Positions 1 to 8,767 of a stretch of 64,000 nt of DNA are shown piece by piece. The first letter of the stretch is position 1, and every line of letters begins with the position of its first letter. Under the pieces are notes generated by a model. That model ran no database searches and had not been told where the DNA came from. It saw only the letters and a program-made list of their open reading frames with translations. A program made the translations under genes and the position numbers. The stretch is from Pedobacter psychrophilus (GTDB taxonomy: Bacteria; Bacteroidota; Bacteroidia; Sphingobacteriales; Sphingobacteriaceae). The stretch spans positions 372,001 through 436,000 of the forward strand of contig NZ_LWHJ01000022.1 of NCBI RefSeq assembly GCF_001652725.1, written 5' to 3'.

Positions 1-248
1 GTTGTGCAGGTAACTCCTCGAGGTTTATTAAATGCGATGTAAATTGAATCTTCCTGATTTTTAAATTTTATACGCCTTCCATCAACCCTTACATCATCAG
101 TTGATAAAACTCTATCGCCTAAAACGGCTTCTTTTCCATTAATGGTTACTCTTCCTTCCTCAATAACTCGGTCTGCTTCTCGCCGGGAGCAAAACCCTGT
201 ATCGCTGATAGTTTTGTTTAATCGAAGTCCTTCTTTAGGATTTTGCAT
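1..248 (-). CDS. rluF: 23S rRNA pseudouridine synthase, RluF type (partial, N-terminal part)
   Basis: The gene runs off the left edge, so only about 82 N-terminal residues are visible. They form an RNA-binding S4 domain (about residues 8-55, with the motif LNKTISDTGFCSRREAD followed by GRVTINGK) and then the family signature IAFNKPRGVTCT, which opens the catalytic domain of the RsuA/RluB/E/F group. The LNKxIS-G-CSRREAD pattern fits RluF (U2604 of 23S rRNA) best, but RluB cannot be excluded without the C-terminus. The ATG at 246-248 lies 3 bp after the rfbC stop, so the two are probably co-transcribed. The catalytic Asp lies outside the window. Confidence 0.8.
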   Translation of the reverse strand, partial: MQNPKEGLRLNKTISDTGFCSRREADRVIEEGRVTINGKEAVLGDRVLSTDDVRVDGRRIKFKNQEDSIYIAFNKPRGVTCT

Positions 249-251
249 TGT

Positions 252-800
252 TTAAAATGGACTTTCTATTGCTGAAAAATTAGGAAGAATAACATCTTTA
301 GGTGACACTAAAGCTTCTGATTCTTTAATTCCCCAATTAATTCCTAAGTCTTTATCGTTCCAAATTACACCAACTTCTGCATCTTTATGATAAAGATTAG
401 TGCATTTATAGCTGAAAATTGTATTGTTTTCTAAGGTTACAAATCCATGTAAAAAACCTGGCGGAACCCAAAACATTTTGTTGTTTTCTCCACTTAATTC
501 TATGCTATAATGCTGACCAAAAGTTGGTGATTTTTTTCTAATATCTACAGCAACATCTATCACTTTACCTTGTACAACTCTCACCAATTTTCCTTGAGCA
601 TTAGGATTTGCTTGCGCATGAAGTCCTCTTAAAGCTCCCTTATGAGAAAAAGATTGATTATCCTGAACAAATTCTGCATTTATACCAGCATCGGCGAAAG
701 CCTTTTTATTATAACTTTCAAAGAAATATCCTCTATCATCTTTCCAGATTTTAGGTTCGATAATGATCAAATCTTTAATTGGGGTTTCAATAATATTCAT
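252..800 (-). CDS. rfbC: dTDP-4-dehydrorhamnose 3,5-epimerase
   Basis: This cupin-fold enzyme epimerises dTDP-4-keto-6-deoxyglucose at C3 and C5 on the way to dTDP-L-rhamnose, a sugar for surface polysaccharide. The 182-residue protein has the normal family length. Visible motifs are the N-terminal DDRGYFFESY, ALRGLHAQ with the catalytic base His61 and Arg59, GKLVRVVQG with Lys71, and WVPPGFLHGF. The usual LHYQ appears here as LHAQ. rfbA, rfbB and rfbD are not in this window. It sits 9 bp after the DUF4286 gene and 3 bp before the rluF gene, so the three look like one operon. Confidence 0.93.
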   Translation of the reverse strand: MNIIETPIKDLIIIEPKIWKDDRGYFFESYNKKAFADAGINAEFVQDNQSFSHKGALRGLHAQANPNAQGKLVRVVQGKVIDVAVDIRKKSPTFGQHYSIELSGENNKMFWVPPGFLHGFVTLENNTIFSYKCTNLYHKDAEVGVIWNDKDLGINWGIKESEALVSPKDVILPNFSAIESPF

Positions 801-809
801 GTAATGGAT

Positions 810-1109
810 TTAAATTTTTTCTAATACGCTCCTAAAAGAAACTACTTTATCACCAAATTTTTGCTGCACATCTTTCTGTAAGATTGGCGCATAAATTTCT
901 CTATAATCAATTAAGTTTTGAGCTTTTTCTGTAATATATTGTGCGCAATACGTAAAACCCTCGTTTTCTGGTTCTGTTAATTGATATAAATTTGAGGAGC
1001 TAAATTTACCAGTTGCCATTACTTCTGGAATGTGAATTTCTTGCATAAAAGCTAAAAAATCATCTTTTATTTCTTGTTCTACGATGCTGGTAACGTTGTA
1101 AATTATCAT
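810..1109 (-). CDS. DUF4286 family protein
   Basis: A 99-residue soluble protein with the ferredoxin-like DUF4286 pattern: MIIYNVT start, W/F-rich middle, and a final stretch resembling FGDKVVSFRSVLE. The function of the family is not known. It begins an operon with rfbC and the rluF gene. Its promoter is probably the TACATTTG element just upstream (1114-1121 on the minus strand), which leaves only four bases, CCAA, before the ATG and predicts a leaderless or nearly leaderless transcript. No signal peptide or membrane segment is visible. Confidence 0.8.
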   Translation of the reverse strand: MIIYNVTSIVEQEIKDDFLAFMQEIHIPEVMATGKFSSSNLYQLTEPENEGFTYCAQYITEKAQNLIDYREIYAPILQKDVQQKFGDKVVSFRSVLEKI

Positions 1110-1113
1110 TTGG

Positions 1114-1121
1114 CAAATGTA
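1114..1121 (-). promoter_or_regulatory. Bacteroidota -7 element (TACATTTG), probably leaderless
   Basis: TACATTTG on the minus strand matches TAnnTTTG exactly and ends four bases (CCAA) before the DUF4286 ATG. No good -33 TTG is seen at the usual distance. The same 11-mer, TTTGCCAAATG, occurs at the start of hemW (40374-40384). Confidence 0.5.
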
Positions 1122-1136
1122 GTAATTGAAAAATTT

Positions 1137-2942
1137 CTAAAGTGCATCGCCCCTTAAATTTCTAAATCTTTTTCTTGCTTCTATCACGTATAAACTGCCG
1201 GGAAATTTTTCTATCAGTTGTTGATAATGTTTTTGCGCATTTATTTTATCTTCTAATTTATCTTCTTCCAAAACCCCTAATTGAAATAAAGCGTCATCAG
1301 ACCAAATGCTATCATCGTAATTTGTAATGATATTTTTGTAAGTATCGGCAGCTTTTACAAAGTCGTTTTGTTTGGTGTATATCTTTGATTTTAACATTAA
1401 AATATCATCCAATAAATCTGTTTGAGGATAAAGTAAAGCAATGCTGTCTAATGTTGTTAATGATTGATTATCCAAATTTTTGAATTGCAATAAATCTGCT
1501 TTTGCATAAATTTTTAAAGCATTTCCGGTCGTATCAAAAGCTAAATTATCTTGAATAAGTAAGCTTAAATCCAATGCGTCGTTTGCAATTAGTTGTGATG
1601 TTGATGCTTTTAAGACATCTAATTGCGCTTTTGCCCAAGTAAAATCTCCATTATAAAAAGATAATTTTGCGTTTTTAAATTTTGCTTCTTGCCCTAATGG
1701 CTCATTTGAGAAAGATTTTTCTACCTGACCATAAAGTAGTGCAGCTTCCCATCGTTCGTTATTTAAAATGTAAATATCTGCTAAGTCTAATTTTACCTCT
1801 GCTAAAGTTTGAGGCCTGCTGTTTGGGAAGTTTAAAGTACTCTCTAAAAGTTTTTCTGCTTCATCTAATTGATTCAAATAAAAAGCTTTTAGGTTTGCTA
1901 ATTGCCTGATGGCAAATATGGTTTGGGCACTGCTTCCAAACTCTTTTAATAAAATTTCGTAATCATTTACCAGATTTGTAATGTCTTCTTTACTATATTT
2001 TTCATCTAAAATCTGTTTATTCTTACTACGTAAAATCGCAACCCTTGCCGGAATATAATAAGTGCTATTTTGTCCTTTTTCAATCAAATAATTGTAAGCT
2101 TTGTTTGCTGTTTCATAAGCTTTGTTCTCAAATAATAAATCGCCTAAAGAAAAAACTTTTACGCCATTTCCATTTGTACGTTTGTCTAATGCTATTAATT
2201 GAATTAAAGCTAAATCATATTGTTGCTGCTGTATGTATTGCCAAGCCAATAAATCTATATAATTGATATTTTGAGGATCTTTTTGAATTTTTTTTAAGAG
2301 TAAAACTTTAAGGATATTATAGTCTTCGTTATTTTCATAAGTGCGAGACAAGCTCCCTTTAATCATAGGAAGCAGTTCTGGTTGGTTTTCAATCAATTTT
2401 AATGATTCTTGTGTCAGCTCATCTTTCATTTTTTTATATCGATAAAGATTGATGAGCTCGTAAGAAAAAATATTATCATCCTCCAACAATTTACGCCCAA
2501 CTAAAAAAGTTTTAATTGAATAATCAAAATTTCCAGTTCCATAGAAAGCATTTGCAACATCATTTATAGAAAACTGATCTGGTTGCATTTGTTGGATAAC
2601 TGAATTGTATATTTTATCGGCAGAAGCTAAATCACCTTTTTCCTGATATAACGCACCTAAATCTAATCGGGCAACAGGGTTTTGTTTGATTTCTTTAATG
2701 ATAATTTTCTCCGCATCATCATAAAGTTTAAGCTTTAATAAAGTATTTAGATATTCTTTATAATATATTGAAGAACCATTTTTTGCCTGATAAAGTTGTT
2801 TAAAAATGATTAAAGCTTTATCATATTCGCCATTACTATAAAATTGGTTGGCTACTGCATCTTGATCACTTATTTGCGCTTTTGCAGTATTAAACAAAAC
2901 AGCAAAAATGGTTAAACAGGTTAAGAGAAATCTTTTTATCAT
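1137..2942 (-). CDS. Secreted TPR-repeat protein
   Basis: A 601-residue protein with a Sec signal peptide (about residues 1-22, ending in NTAKAQ) followed by tetratricopeptide repeats over nearly its whole length. Repeats are recognisable as Ax2YY / GxxxKA-type helix pairs. The last 80 residues (FQLGVLEE-DKxxDKINAQKHYQQLIEKFP) resemble the BamD/YbgF type of TPR ending, which suggests a periplasmic scaffold, possibly in envelope assembly. No catalytic domain is visible. It is transcribed on its own, divergently from the S9-family gene at 3133; 190 bp of AT-rich sequence between them must hold both promoters. The precise role is unknown. Confidence 0.85.
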   Translation of the reverse strand: MIKRFLLTCLTIFAVLFNTAKAQISDQDAVANQFYSNGEYDKALIIFKQLYQAKNGSSIYYKEYLNTLLKLKLYDDAEKIIIKEIKQNPVARLDLGALYQEKGDLASADKIYNSVIQQMQPDQFSINDVANAFYGTGNFDYSIKTFLVGRKLLEDDNIFSYELINLYRYKKMKDELTQESLKLIENQPELLPMIKGSLSRTYENNEDYNILKVLLLKKIQKDPQNINYIDLLAWQYIQQQQYDLALIQLIALDKRTNGNGVKVFSLGDLLFENKAYETANKAYNYLIEKGQNSTYYIPARVAILRSKNKQILDEKYSKEDITNLVNDYEILLKEFGSSAQTIFAIRQLANLKAFYLNQLDEAEKLLESTLNFPNSRPQTLAEVKLDLADIYILNNERWEAALLYGQVEKSFSNEPLGQEAKFKNAKLSFYNGDFTWAKAQLDVLKASTSQLIANDALDLSLLIQDNLAFDTTGNALKIYAKADLLQFKNLDNQSLTTLDSIALLYPQTDLLDDILMLKSKIYTKQNDFVKAADTYKNIITNYDDSIWSDDALFQLGVLEEDKLEDKINAQKHYQQLIEKFPGSLYVIEARKRFRNLRGDAL

Positions 2943-3132
2943 TGATAATAAAATTAGAAATTTTAATGATACTAAGCTTAATTTATATTAAATACGTTAG
3001 GATTACACGTGTATTTTAAATGTTACCATATTATTTGATGCAAGTAAAATAGAAATAGTTATTTTGGTGAAAGTATAAAAACACAGATTTTAATCGCTTA
3101 TTGTAAATTTTATAAAACGATAAATTAAACCG

Positions 3133-5028
3133 ATGTTGGATTGTTGCAAAAGATATATTTTAGTTGTTTGCTTTATTGTGAGTGTGGCGGGTTGCGTAAA
3201 AACAACAAAAGTTAAACAGGTTTCTATAGATACTTTTTTCAAAGACCCACAACAATCTTTTTATCATATTTCATCAGATGGTAAATATCTTTCTTATCTC
3301 AAACCTACTAACGGGCAGCTTAATATTTTTGTACAATCTTTAAGTGATAATAAAGTAACACAGATTACAAAGCTAAACAACAAGTCTATTAAATATTATT
3401 TTTGGGCTGGTAATGATAAGCTTTTCTATATGCAAGAAAAGGATAGTTTAGATAATTATCAGTCATTTATAGTTGATAAGGATGGGATTAATAATTTATT
3501 AGTAAAAACCCCTCCTAAAACTAAAGTAGAAGTAATTGATCAGGTTATAAAAAACAACAATAGCATTTTGATAGCTGTAAACGATAGAGTTGCAGAGTAT
3601 TTTGATGTTTATAAATTGAATATTAACACAGGTGAAAGAAAGCTTTTTATAGAAAATCCTGGAAACATAATTCGGTGGATTTCTGATGATAATGGCAATA
3701 TTAACTTAGCTGTTGGTAGCGATGGTGTTAATGAAACAATCTACTTTAGATCTGATAATAATCAAAAATTTAAACCTGTTATTACCAACAATTTTAAAAG
3801 TTCTTTATCGCCTTTTGGTTTTACCAACCAGCCTAATCATGTTTATGCCCTATCAAATTTAAACAGAGATAAATTAGCATTAGTGGATTTTGATTGTAAA
3901 ACCGGTAAAGAATCAAAGGTTATTTATGAAAATCCTGATGCCGATATTATGGATGTCGTTTACTCTAAAACATTAAAAAAGTTAGCTTATGTAACCTACG
4001 AAATCAACAAAAGGCAAAACCACTTCTTAGATGACGGGTATAAAGAAATGTATGGTCAAATACGTACTTTAATACCCAACCAAGAAATTAAAATACTAGA
4101 TAATGATCAATATGAAAATAAGTTTATTGTAAGAACTTTTACAGATAAAAATCCTGGAGCTTATTATTTATATCAATCAAACACCAATAAATTGCAAAGA
4201 CTTGCAGATATAAATCCTCAAATTAATGAGGATGATATGTGTGAAATGAAACCAATCAGTTTTAAAAGTAGAGATGGTTTAACAATTCATGGATATTTAA
4301 CAATCCCGAAAGGGAAAAAAGAAAAAGATTTACCTTGTATTGTTTTCCCGCATTCTGGTCCATCGCAAAGAAACTCTTGGGGTTATAATAATGAGGTCCA
4401 GTATTTAGCAAATAGAGGTTTCGCAGTTTTGCAAATAAATTACCGTGGATCTATTGGTTATGGTAAATCATTTAAAAATGCAGGATATAAAGAATGGGGC
4501 AAAAAAATTCAGGACGATATTGCTGATGGTGTTAATTGGTTAATTAGCGAAGAGGTTGCCAATCCTGATAAAATTGGTGTTTATGGTTATGGTTTTGGAG
4601 GTTTTTCTGCTCTAAATCAGATTATTTATAATCAAAAATTATATAAATGTGCAGCTTCATACTCAGGTTACATCAACATATTTACCTACTTAAAAGGCTT
4701 TCCTGCTTACTATAAGCCTTATCAGCAAATGATGAATGAAATAGTAGGCAACCCAGAAAGTGATATTGATTATCTTAAATATTCATCTCCTATTTTTCAA
4801 ACAGACAAAATAAAATTACCATTACTAATTGCGCAAGGTGGGAGAGACAGTAGGGTAAATGTTAATGAAACAAATCAGTTTGTTAAAGAATTAAGAAAAA
4901 GGCAAATTGATGTTACTTATATACTCCACGAAAGTGAAAATCATCAATTTAGAGATATGGAAAATAGGGTAGCGTTTTACAAACAACTTGGCGATTTTTT
5001 TGAAAAGCAATTAGGTTTTGAAAAATAG
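3133..5028 (+). CDS. S9 prolyl-oligopeptidase-family lipoprotein, catalytic Ser replaced by Gly
   Basis: A 631-residue protein with a lipobox (VAGC, Cys21), a beta-propeller-like region (about 35-370) and an alpha/beta-hydrolase domain (about 375-630) of the S9 dipeptidyl/acylaminoacyl-peptidase type. Hydrolase landmarks are clear: PHSGPSQRNSWG (family HGGP), LQINYRGSIGYGKSF and KIQDDIADGVNWL. The nucleophile elbow, normally GxSxGG, reads G485-Y-G-F-G-G490, so Ser is Gly487 (codon GGT, 4591-4593). Asp572 (GGRDSRV) and His604 (SENHQF) of the triad remain. The protein is therefore probably not a peptidase and may bind a peptide or ligand. Only 3 bp separate its stop from the histidine kinase, which suggests a sensing partner. 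Confidence 0.85.
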   Translation: MLDCCKRYILVVCFIVSVAGCVKTTKVKQVSIDTFFKDPQQSFYHISSDGKYLSYLKPTNGQLNIFVQSLSDNKVTQITKLNNKSIKYYFWAGNDKLFYMQEKDSLDNYQSFIVDKDGINNLLVKTPPKTKVEVIDQVIKNNNSILIAVNDRVAEYFDVYKLNINTGERKLFIENPGNIIRWISDDNGNINLAVGSDGVNETIYFRSDNNQKFKPVITNNFKSSLSPFGFTNQPNHVYALSNLNRDKLALVDFDCKTGKESKVIYENPDADIMDVVYSKTLKKLAYVTYEINKRQNHFLDDGYKEMYGQIRTLIPNQEIKILDNDQYENKFIVRTFTDKNPGAYYLYQSNTNKLQRLADINPQINEDDMCEMKPISFKSRDGLTIHGYLTIPKGKKEKDLPCIVFPHSGPSQRNSWGYNNEVQYLANRGFAVLQINYRGSIGYGKSFKNAGYKEWGKKIQDDIADGVNWLISEEVANPDKIGVYGYGFGGFSALNQIIYNQKLYKCAASYSGYINIFTYLKGFPAYYKPYQQMMNEIVGNPESDIDYLKYSSPIFQTDKIKLPLLIAQGGRDSRVNVNETNQFVKELRKRQIDVTYILHESENHQFRDMENRVAFYKQLGDFFEKQLGFEK

Positions 5029-5031
5029 AAG

Positions 5032-6702
5032 ATGAAGGCTAAAACTGATAGCTACAGGAAAAATTTTGCCCTCATCATTTCCTTTATGGTGTTGATCTCT
5101 ATTTCTTTAGTTTTAGCGCTAATATTAGGATATAACCTTACAAAAAAATATATTGAAAATGAGTTTTCAGCTTTAAAAATTGATGTTTTAGAAAAAACAA
5201 TTGCACCTTACAACACTTTATTCCAAAATAAAATACCAGAGATTTCTTTTTACCAAGGTTTTTTAGATTCAGCATCTGCAGAAAAATATGCGGATACAAT
5301 TTTAAAAAGCTATCCATTTGTAGAGAAAGTTTTGTTTTATGATGCTCAGGTTAGTAATCATCCTATTGAAGATGGCTTACGTATTGGAAATTTTTCTGTC
5401 GGGATAAAAAAATTATATCAATTTGGGCTAAATATCAATCAAAAGGATAAAGTAATTTTTGATGGTAAAAAACCAGGTTCATTATCCTTACAAAGTGGTG
5501 ATGAATTTAATAAAATAAGCTTAAAAATTGCTAGTTACATTGAAACTGCGGATACTACCAAGCCTTTAAATAGCGAGCAAATATTCAGGATTTTTTATAG
5601 CATAGTAAATAATAAAATTAGCTATATGAATATCCCTAGAAGAGATGATATAAAAATATATCAAGATCTGATGTTTAAAAGTGGCAATACATCTCCGGTT
5701 TATGAGCAGGATGTATTTTCTTTTGAGCTTAATCCATCAAAATTAAAGATAATAAATAATCATCCACAGCTTTACAGATACATCAGCATTAAACCGCTTT
5801 CTTACGATCCTATTTTAGAAAAACCAAAATTAATTAATACCGATATAGCGTTGCCAGGGCCATTTTCTGATTATAAAATTTATTTTGGTAGTGAACAGGA
5901 GTTTCTTAACAAAGAAGTAAATCGCAGGTTTTTTCCAATTGCATTAGCAGTTTTTGTTGTTTATTTAGTTTTGGCATTTATCACTTTTCTAATTTATCGT
6001 AACCTAAATATCAATCAGAAGTTATTTAGTTTGCAGTATGATTTTATCAATAACCTCACTCATGAGTTCAAAACGCCAGTTTCGGTTATAAAAATTGCTG
6101 GGAATAATATTATGAATGCAAAAGAACTTTCCGAAAAAGAAAAAAATCATTACGGAAGGATCTTAGATGAAGAGGCCGATAGACTTAATGATTTGATGAA
6201 TAAGCTACTTTCGTTTACTCAAATAGAGAATAAAGCCATAAAGATTAATTATCAGGATATCAATTTAGAGATTTTTGCTCAAAATATGATTGATACTTTT
6301 CAAATGAAATATCCTGATTACGTTATTGAATTGGAAATAATAGGATTAAATACTTTTTCTACGGATCCGGTTTTATTAAATAGTATATTTCACAATCTGA
6401 TTGAAAACGCATACAAATATGCTAGTGCTGGTGAAAAGAAATTAAAGATTAAAATTTATAGGCTTAAAAAAGAAGTTGCATTTTCTTTTAAAGATCGTGG
6501 AATTGGTATTGAGGCCAGTGAATTAGATAATATTTTTAAGAAATTTTATAGGATACAAAGTAGATATAATCAACAAGGTAGTGTAGGTTTAGGTTTGGCA
6601 TTCTGTAAAGAACTAGTTAATTTTATGAATGGAAAAATTACTGTAAAGAGCAAGATTGGAAAAGGATCTGAGTTTGAGGTGATTTTACCTTATGATAAAT
6701 AA
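5032..6702 (+). CDS. Membrane sensor histidine kinase
   Basis: A 556-residue kinase. A membrane helix at about residues 12-33 and a second at about 300-322 bracket a periplasmic sensor region of roughly 265 residues that I cannot assign to a known family. The cytoplasmic part has the HisKA phosphoacceptor His344 (NLTHEFKTPVSV) and a HATPase domain with N box (HNLIENAYKYA), G1 (FKDRGIGI) and G2 (GSVGLGLAFCK). There is no HAMP or PAS domain. It lies between the S9-like lipoprotein and its response regulator, with which it overlaps by 11 bp, so the three are an operon. The signal is unknown. Confidence 0.92.
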   Translation: MKAKTDSYRKNFALIISFMVLISISLVLALILGYNLTKKYIENEFSALKIDVLEKTIAPYNTLFQNKIPEISFYQGFLDSASAEKYADTILKSYPFVEKVLFYDAQVSNHPIEDGLRIGNFSVGIKKLYQFGLNINQKDKVIFDGKKPGSLSLQSGDEFNKISLKIASYIETADTTKPLNSEQIFRIFYSIVNNKISYMNIPRRDDIKIYQDLMFKSGNTSPVYEQDVFSFELNPSKLKIINNHPQLYRYISIKPLSYDPILEKPKLINTDIALPGPFSDYKIYFGSEQEFLNKEVNRRFFPIALAVFVVYLVLAFITFLIYRNLNINQKLFSLQYDFINNLTHEFKTPVSVIKIAGNNIMNAKELSEKEKNHYGRILDEEADRLNDLMNKLLSFTQIENKAIKINYQDINLEIFAQNMIDTFQMKYPDYVIELEIIGLNTFSTDPVLLNSIFHNLIENAYKYASAGEKKLKIKIYRLKKEVAFSFKDRGIGIEASELDNIFKKFYRIQSRYNQQGSVGLGLAFCKELVNFMNGKITVKSKIGKGSEFEVILPYDK

Positions 6703-7390
6703 TATGCAAAAAGACATAAAGATTGCAGTAATTGAAGATGATGAAAACCTAAGATTTTTGGTGAGTAACAGATTGGAAAAAGAAGGTTATAAAATTGTGG
6801 AAGCAAGTGATGGCCAGCAAGCCATTGATTTAGTTTTAGCAGAACAACCCAATATTGTGCTTTTAGACTGGATGATGCCAGGCAAAGAAGGTTCTGAAGT
6901 TTGTACCGAACTACGTTCTAAGGGATTTGAAAATATCATTATTATGATGACGGCCAAATCGCAAGATTTGGATAAAATTGATGCCTACAATTTTGGTGTG
7001 TCTGATTATGTAACAAAACCATTCAATATGGATGTTTTGGTTGCCATGTTAGAAAGTAAGGTGAAATATATACTAAATGAAAAACCCGATTTTAGCAAGT
7101 TTGGGAATATGGAACATCAGCCAAATATCCATTCTTTGATTAAGGATGGTAAAAAAACAGAATTGACGATTTTAGAAAATCGCATACTACTTTACTTTTT
7201 GGAGAATAAAAATAAAGTAATTAGTCGTGATGATTTGATGATGGAAGTATGGGGATATAACTCTGATGTAAACACCAGAACTTTGGATATGCACATTGTT
7301 AGGTTAAGGAAAAAAATTGAATCTAATGCGGATAGACCTGAATTTTTGCAAACAGTTAGGGGCGTAGGCTATCGTTTTAATGAGGAATAG
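6692..7390 (+). CDS. OmpR/PhoB-family response regulator
   Basis: A 232-residue two-domain regulator. The receiver domain has the acidic pocket EDD (residues 15-17), phosphoacceptor Asp59 (LLDWMMPG), Thr87 and Lys109 (VTKPF). The C-terminal winged helix carries the usual RTLDMHIVRLRKKI recognition helix and the ending VRGVGYRF. It is the cognate partner of the preceding kinase. Translation may start at the ATG at 6692, inside the kinase gene, or at Met5 (6704), one base after the kinase stop. Target genes cannot be read from the sequence, though the downstream DUF1345 and GH31-like genes on the same strand are candidates. Confidence 0.93.
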   Translation: MINNMQKDIKIAVIEDDENLRFLVSNRLEKEGYKIVEASDGQQAIDLVLAEQPNIVLLDWMMPGKEGSEVCTELRSKGFENIIIMMTAKSQDLDKIDAYNFGVSDYVTKPFNMDVLVAMLESKVKYILNEKPDFSKFGNMEHQPNIHSLIKDGKKTELTILENRILLYFLENKNKVISRDDLMMEVWGYNSDVNTRTLDMHIVRLRKKIESNADRPEFLQTVRGVGYRFNEE

Positions 7391-7441
7391 AAAGAATAAT
7401 TTTAATATTATAAACTCATTGAAACAAAGTAAAAAATAAGC

Positions 7442-8110
7442 TTGAAATACTTAAAGCATATTAATCAATTAGACGCCCATCATAGGTTAATCATTTCTTT
7501 AATTGTTGCGCTAAGTAGCTATTTTTTGATAAGCAAGGGAGGTTTTACTCCCAGATCTTTTCTGATTGTTTGGTTATCTTATTCTGTTTGTCATCTTTTG
7601 CTTTCCTGGATAACCATTTTATTTACTCATCCTTTAGATGCTGAAAAAACAGCATCAATACAAGATGCTAGCAAGAGTTTTATATTTGTTTTTGTTATAG
7701 CTGCAGCATTAGCGGGTTTGTTTTCAGTAGTTTTATTATTGGGTTCATCAAAATCACTAATTGGAGAAGAATTAGTTGAATATACTTTGCTTTCTATTTG
7801 CTCTGTTATTTCTTCCTGGTGGATACTTCATACAGTGTTCGCATTTAGATATACTCATTTATACTATCAACCATTATCAGTTAATAAAACTGGATTTGTT
7901 AAAGGCTTAGATTTTCCTGAAGAAGATAACCCAGACTATCTTGATTTTGCATATTTTTCATTTATTATAGGCATGACATTTCAAGTTTCTGATGTCCAAA
8001 TCCAATCTAAAGCAATAAGAAGGTTATGCCTTCTCCATAGCTTAATTTCTTTTGTTTTCAATACAGTGATCATCGCGTTAAGTATATCTGTAATCTCAAA
8101 TTTACTATAG
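7442..8110 (+). CDS. DUF1345 integral membrane protein
   Basis: A 222-residue protein with about five hydrophobic helices (near 16-34, 38-60, 78-101, 112-135 and 195-220) and the DUF1345 signatures DAHHRLI near the start, HTVFAFRYTHLYY in the middle and SFIIGMTFQVSDV near the end. The family function is not known. The start is a TTG; no ATG or GTG occurs in frame before the first helices, and the conserved N-terminal motif needs this start. It lies 51 bp after the response regulator and 6 bp before the next gene, probably in the same transcript. Confidence 0.85.
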   Translation: MKYLKHINQLDAHHRLIISLIVALSSYFLISKGGFTPRSFLIVWLSYSVCHLLLSWITILFTHPLDAEKTASIQDASKSFIFVFVIAAALAGLFSVVLLLGSSKSLIGEELVEYTLLSICSVISSWWILHTVFAFRYTHLYYQPLSVNKTGFVKGLDFPEEDNPDYLDFAYFSFIIGMTFQVSDVQIQSKAIRRLCLLHSLISFVFNTVIIALSISVISNLL

Positions 8111-8116
8111 ACTAAA

Positions 8117-8767
8117 ATGAAGTTATACCTTTTTCTTCTTCTTTTTTCTTTACCGATTTTTGTTGAGGCTCAAAATTTAGAACCATTTAAGATATATGAT
8201 CACAAAAAATTAGAAGAAAACAGTTTAAAAGTATACTCTGAAAAAGGTGTAATTTGTTTAACAGCCCTTAAACCTGATGTAATTAAAGTGAATTTTTCAA
8301 CTTTGCCAGAAGCAAATCCGATTTTAAAAACTAATAAAAGCATTTATGTGAGGGTAACACAAAATTTGGATGATATTTTTATGCAGACAGATTCCCTGTT
8401 GATTATCATTAACAAACTTGATTTTTCTATAAAATATAAATCGCTAACAGAAAAGCTTTTTTTTGTTAATGATAATGTTTCAATTAATGATAGTTGTAAT
8501 GTTTTAGGATTTAAATTGGATAATAATCAGAAATTTTCTGACTCTAAAGGAAAAAAACTGAGAGACAAATCCTATAAATTTAAAAACCAGAAATTGATTT
8601 TATCAACTAATAATTATTCCATTTTATTTAAAACTGAAGATGGAGGTCTTTTAAAAATGGATAATGAAACTAGTAAATTGACCCTATCTACTAAGAATAA
8701 ATTATTAGCATATTATTTTATTGGAGATGCTGAAAATCTTGAAAATGTTCTCAATTTGATTAACTAA
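8117..8767 (+). CDS. Exported orphan GH31 N-terminal (mutarotase-like) domain protein
   Basis: A 216-residue protein with a signal peptide (cleavage after about residue 18, VEAQ). The rest resembles the beta-sandwich N-domain that precedes the catalytic barrel of GH31 alpha-glucosidases: VIKVNFSTLPE, DSLLIIINKLDFSIKYK, a GFKLDNNQKF-type loop, NNYSILFKTEDGG and AYYFIGDAENLENVLNLI, which matches the YYFIxG-xLDxVIxxY join to the barrel. The reading frame stops exactly there, and no GH31 catalytic sequence follows; the next gene is nadE on the opposite strand, overlapping by 4 bp. It is either a remnant of a truncated glucosidase or a free carbohydrate-binding or signalling domain. The assignment is by pattern only. 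Confidence 0.6.
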   Translation: MKLYLFLLLFSLPIFVEAQNLEPFKIYDHKKLEENSLKVYSEKGVICLTALKPDVIKVNFSTLPEANPILKTNKSIYVRVTQNLDDIFMQTDSLLIIINKLDFSIKYKSLTEKLFFVNDNVSINDSCNVLGFKLDNNQKFSDSKGKKLRDKSYKFKNQKLILSTNNYSILFKTEDGGLLKMDNETSKLTLSTKNKLLAYYFIGDAENLENVLNLIN

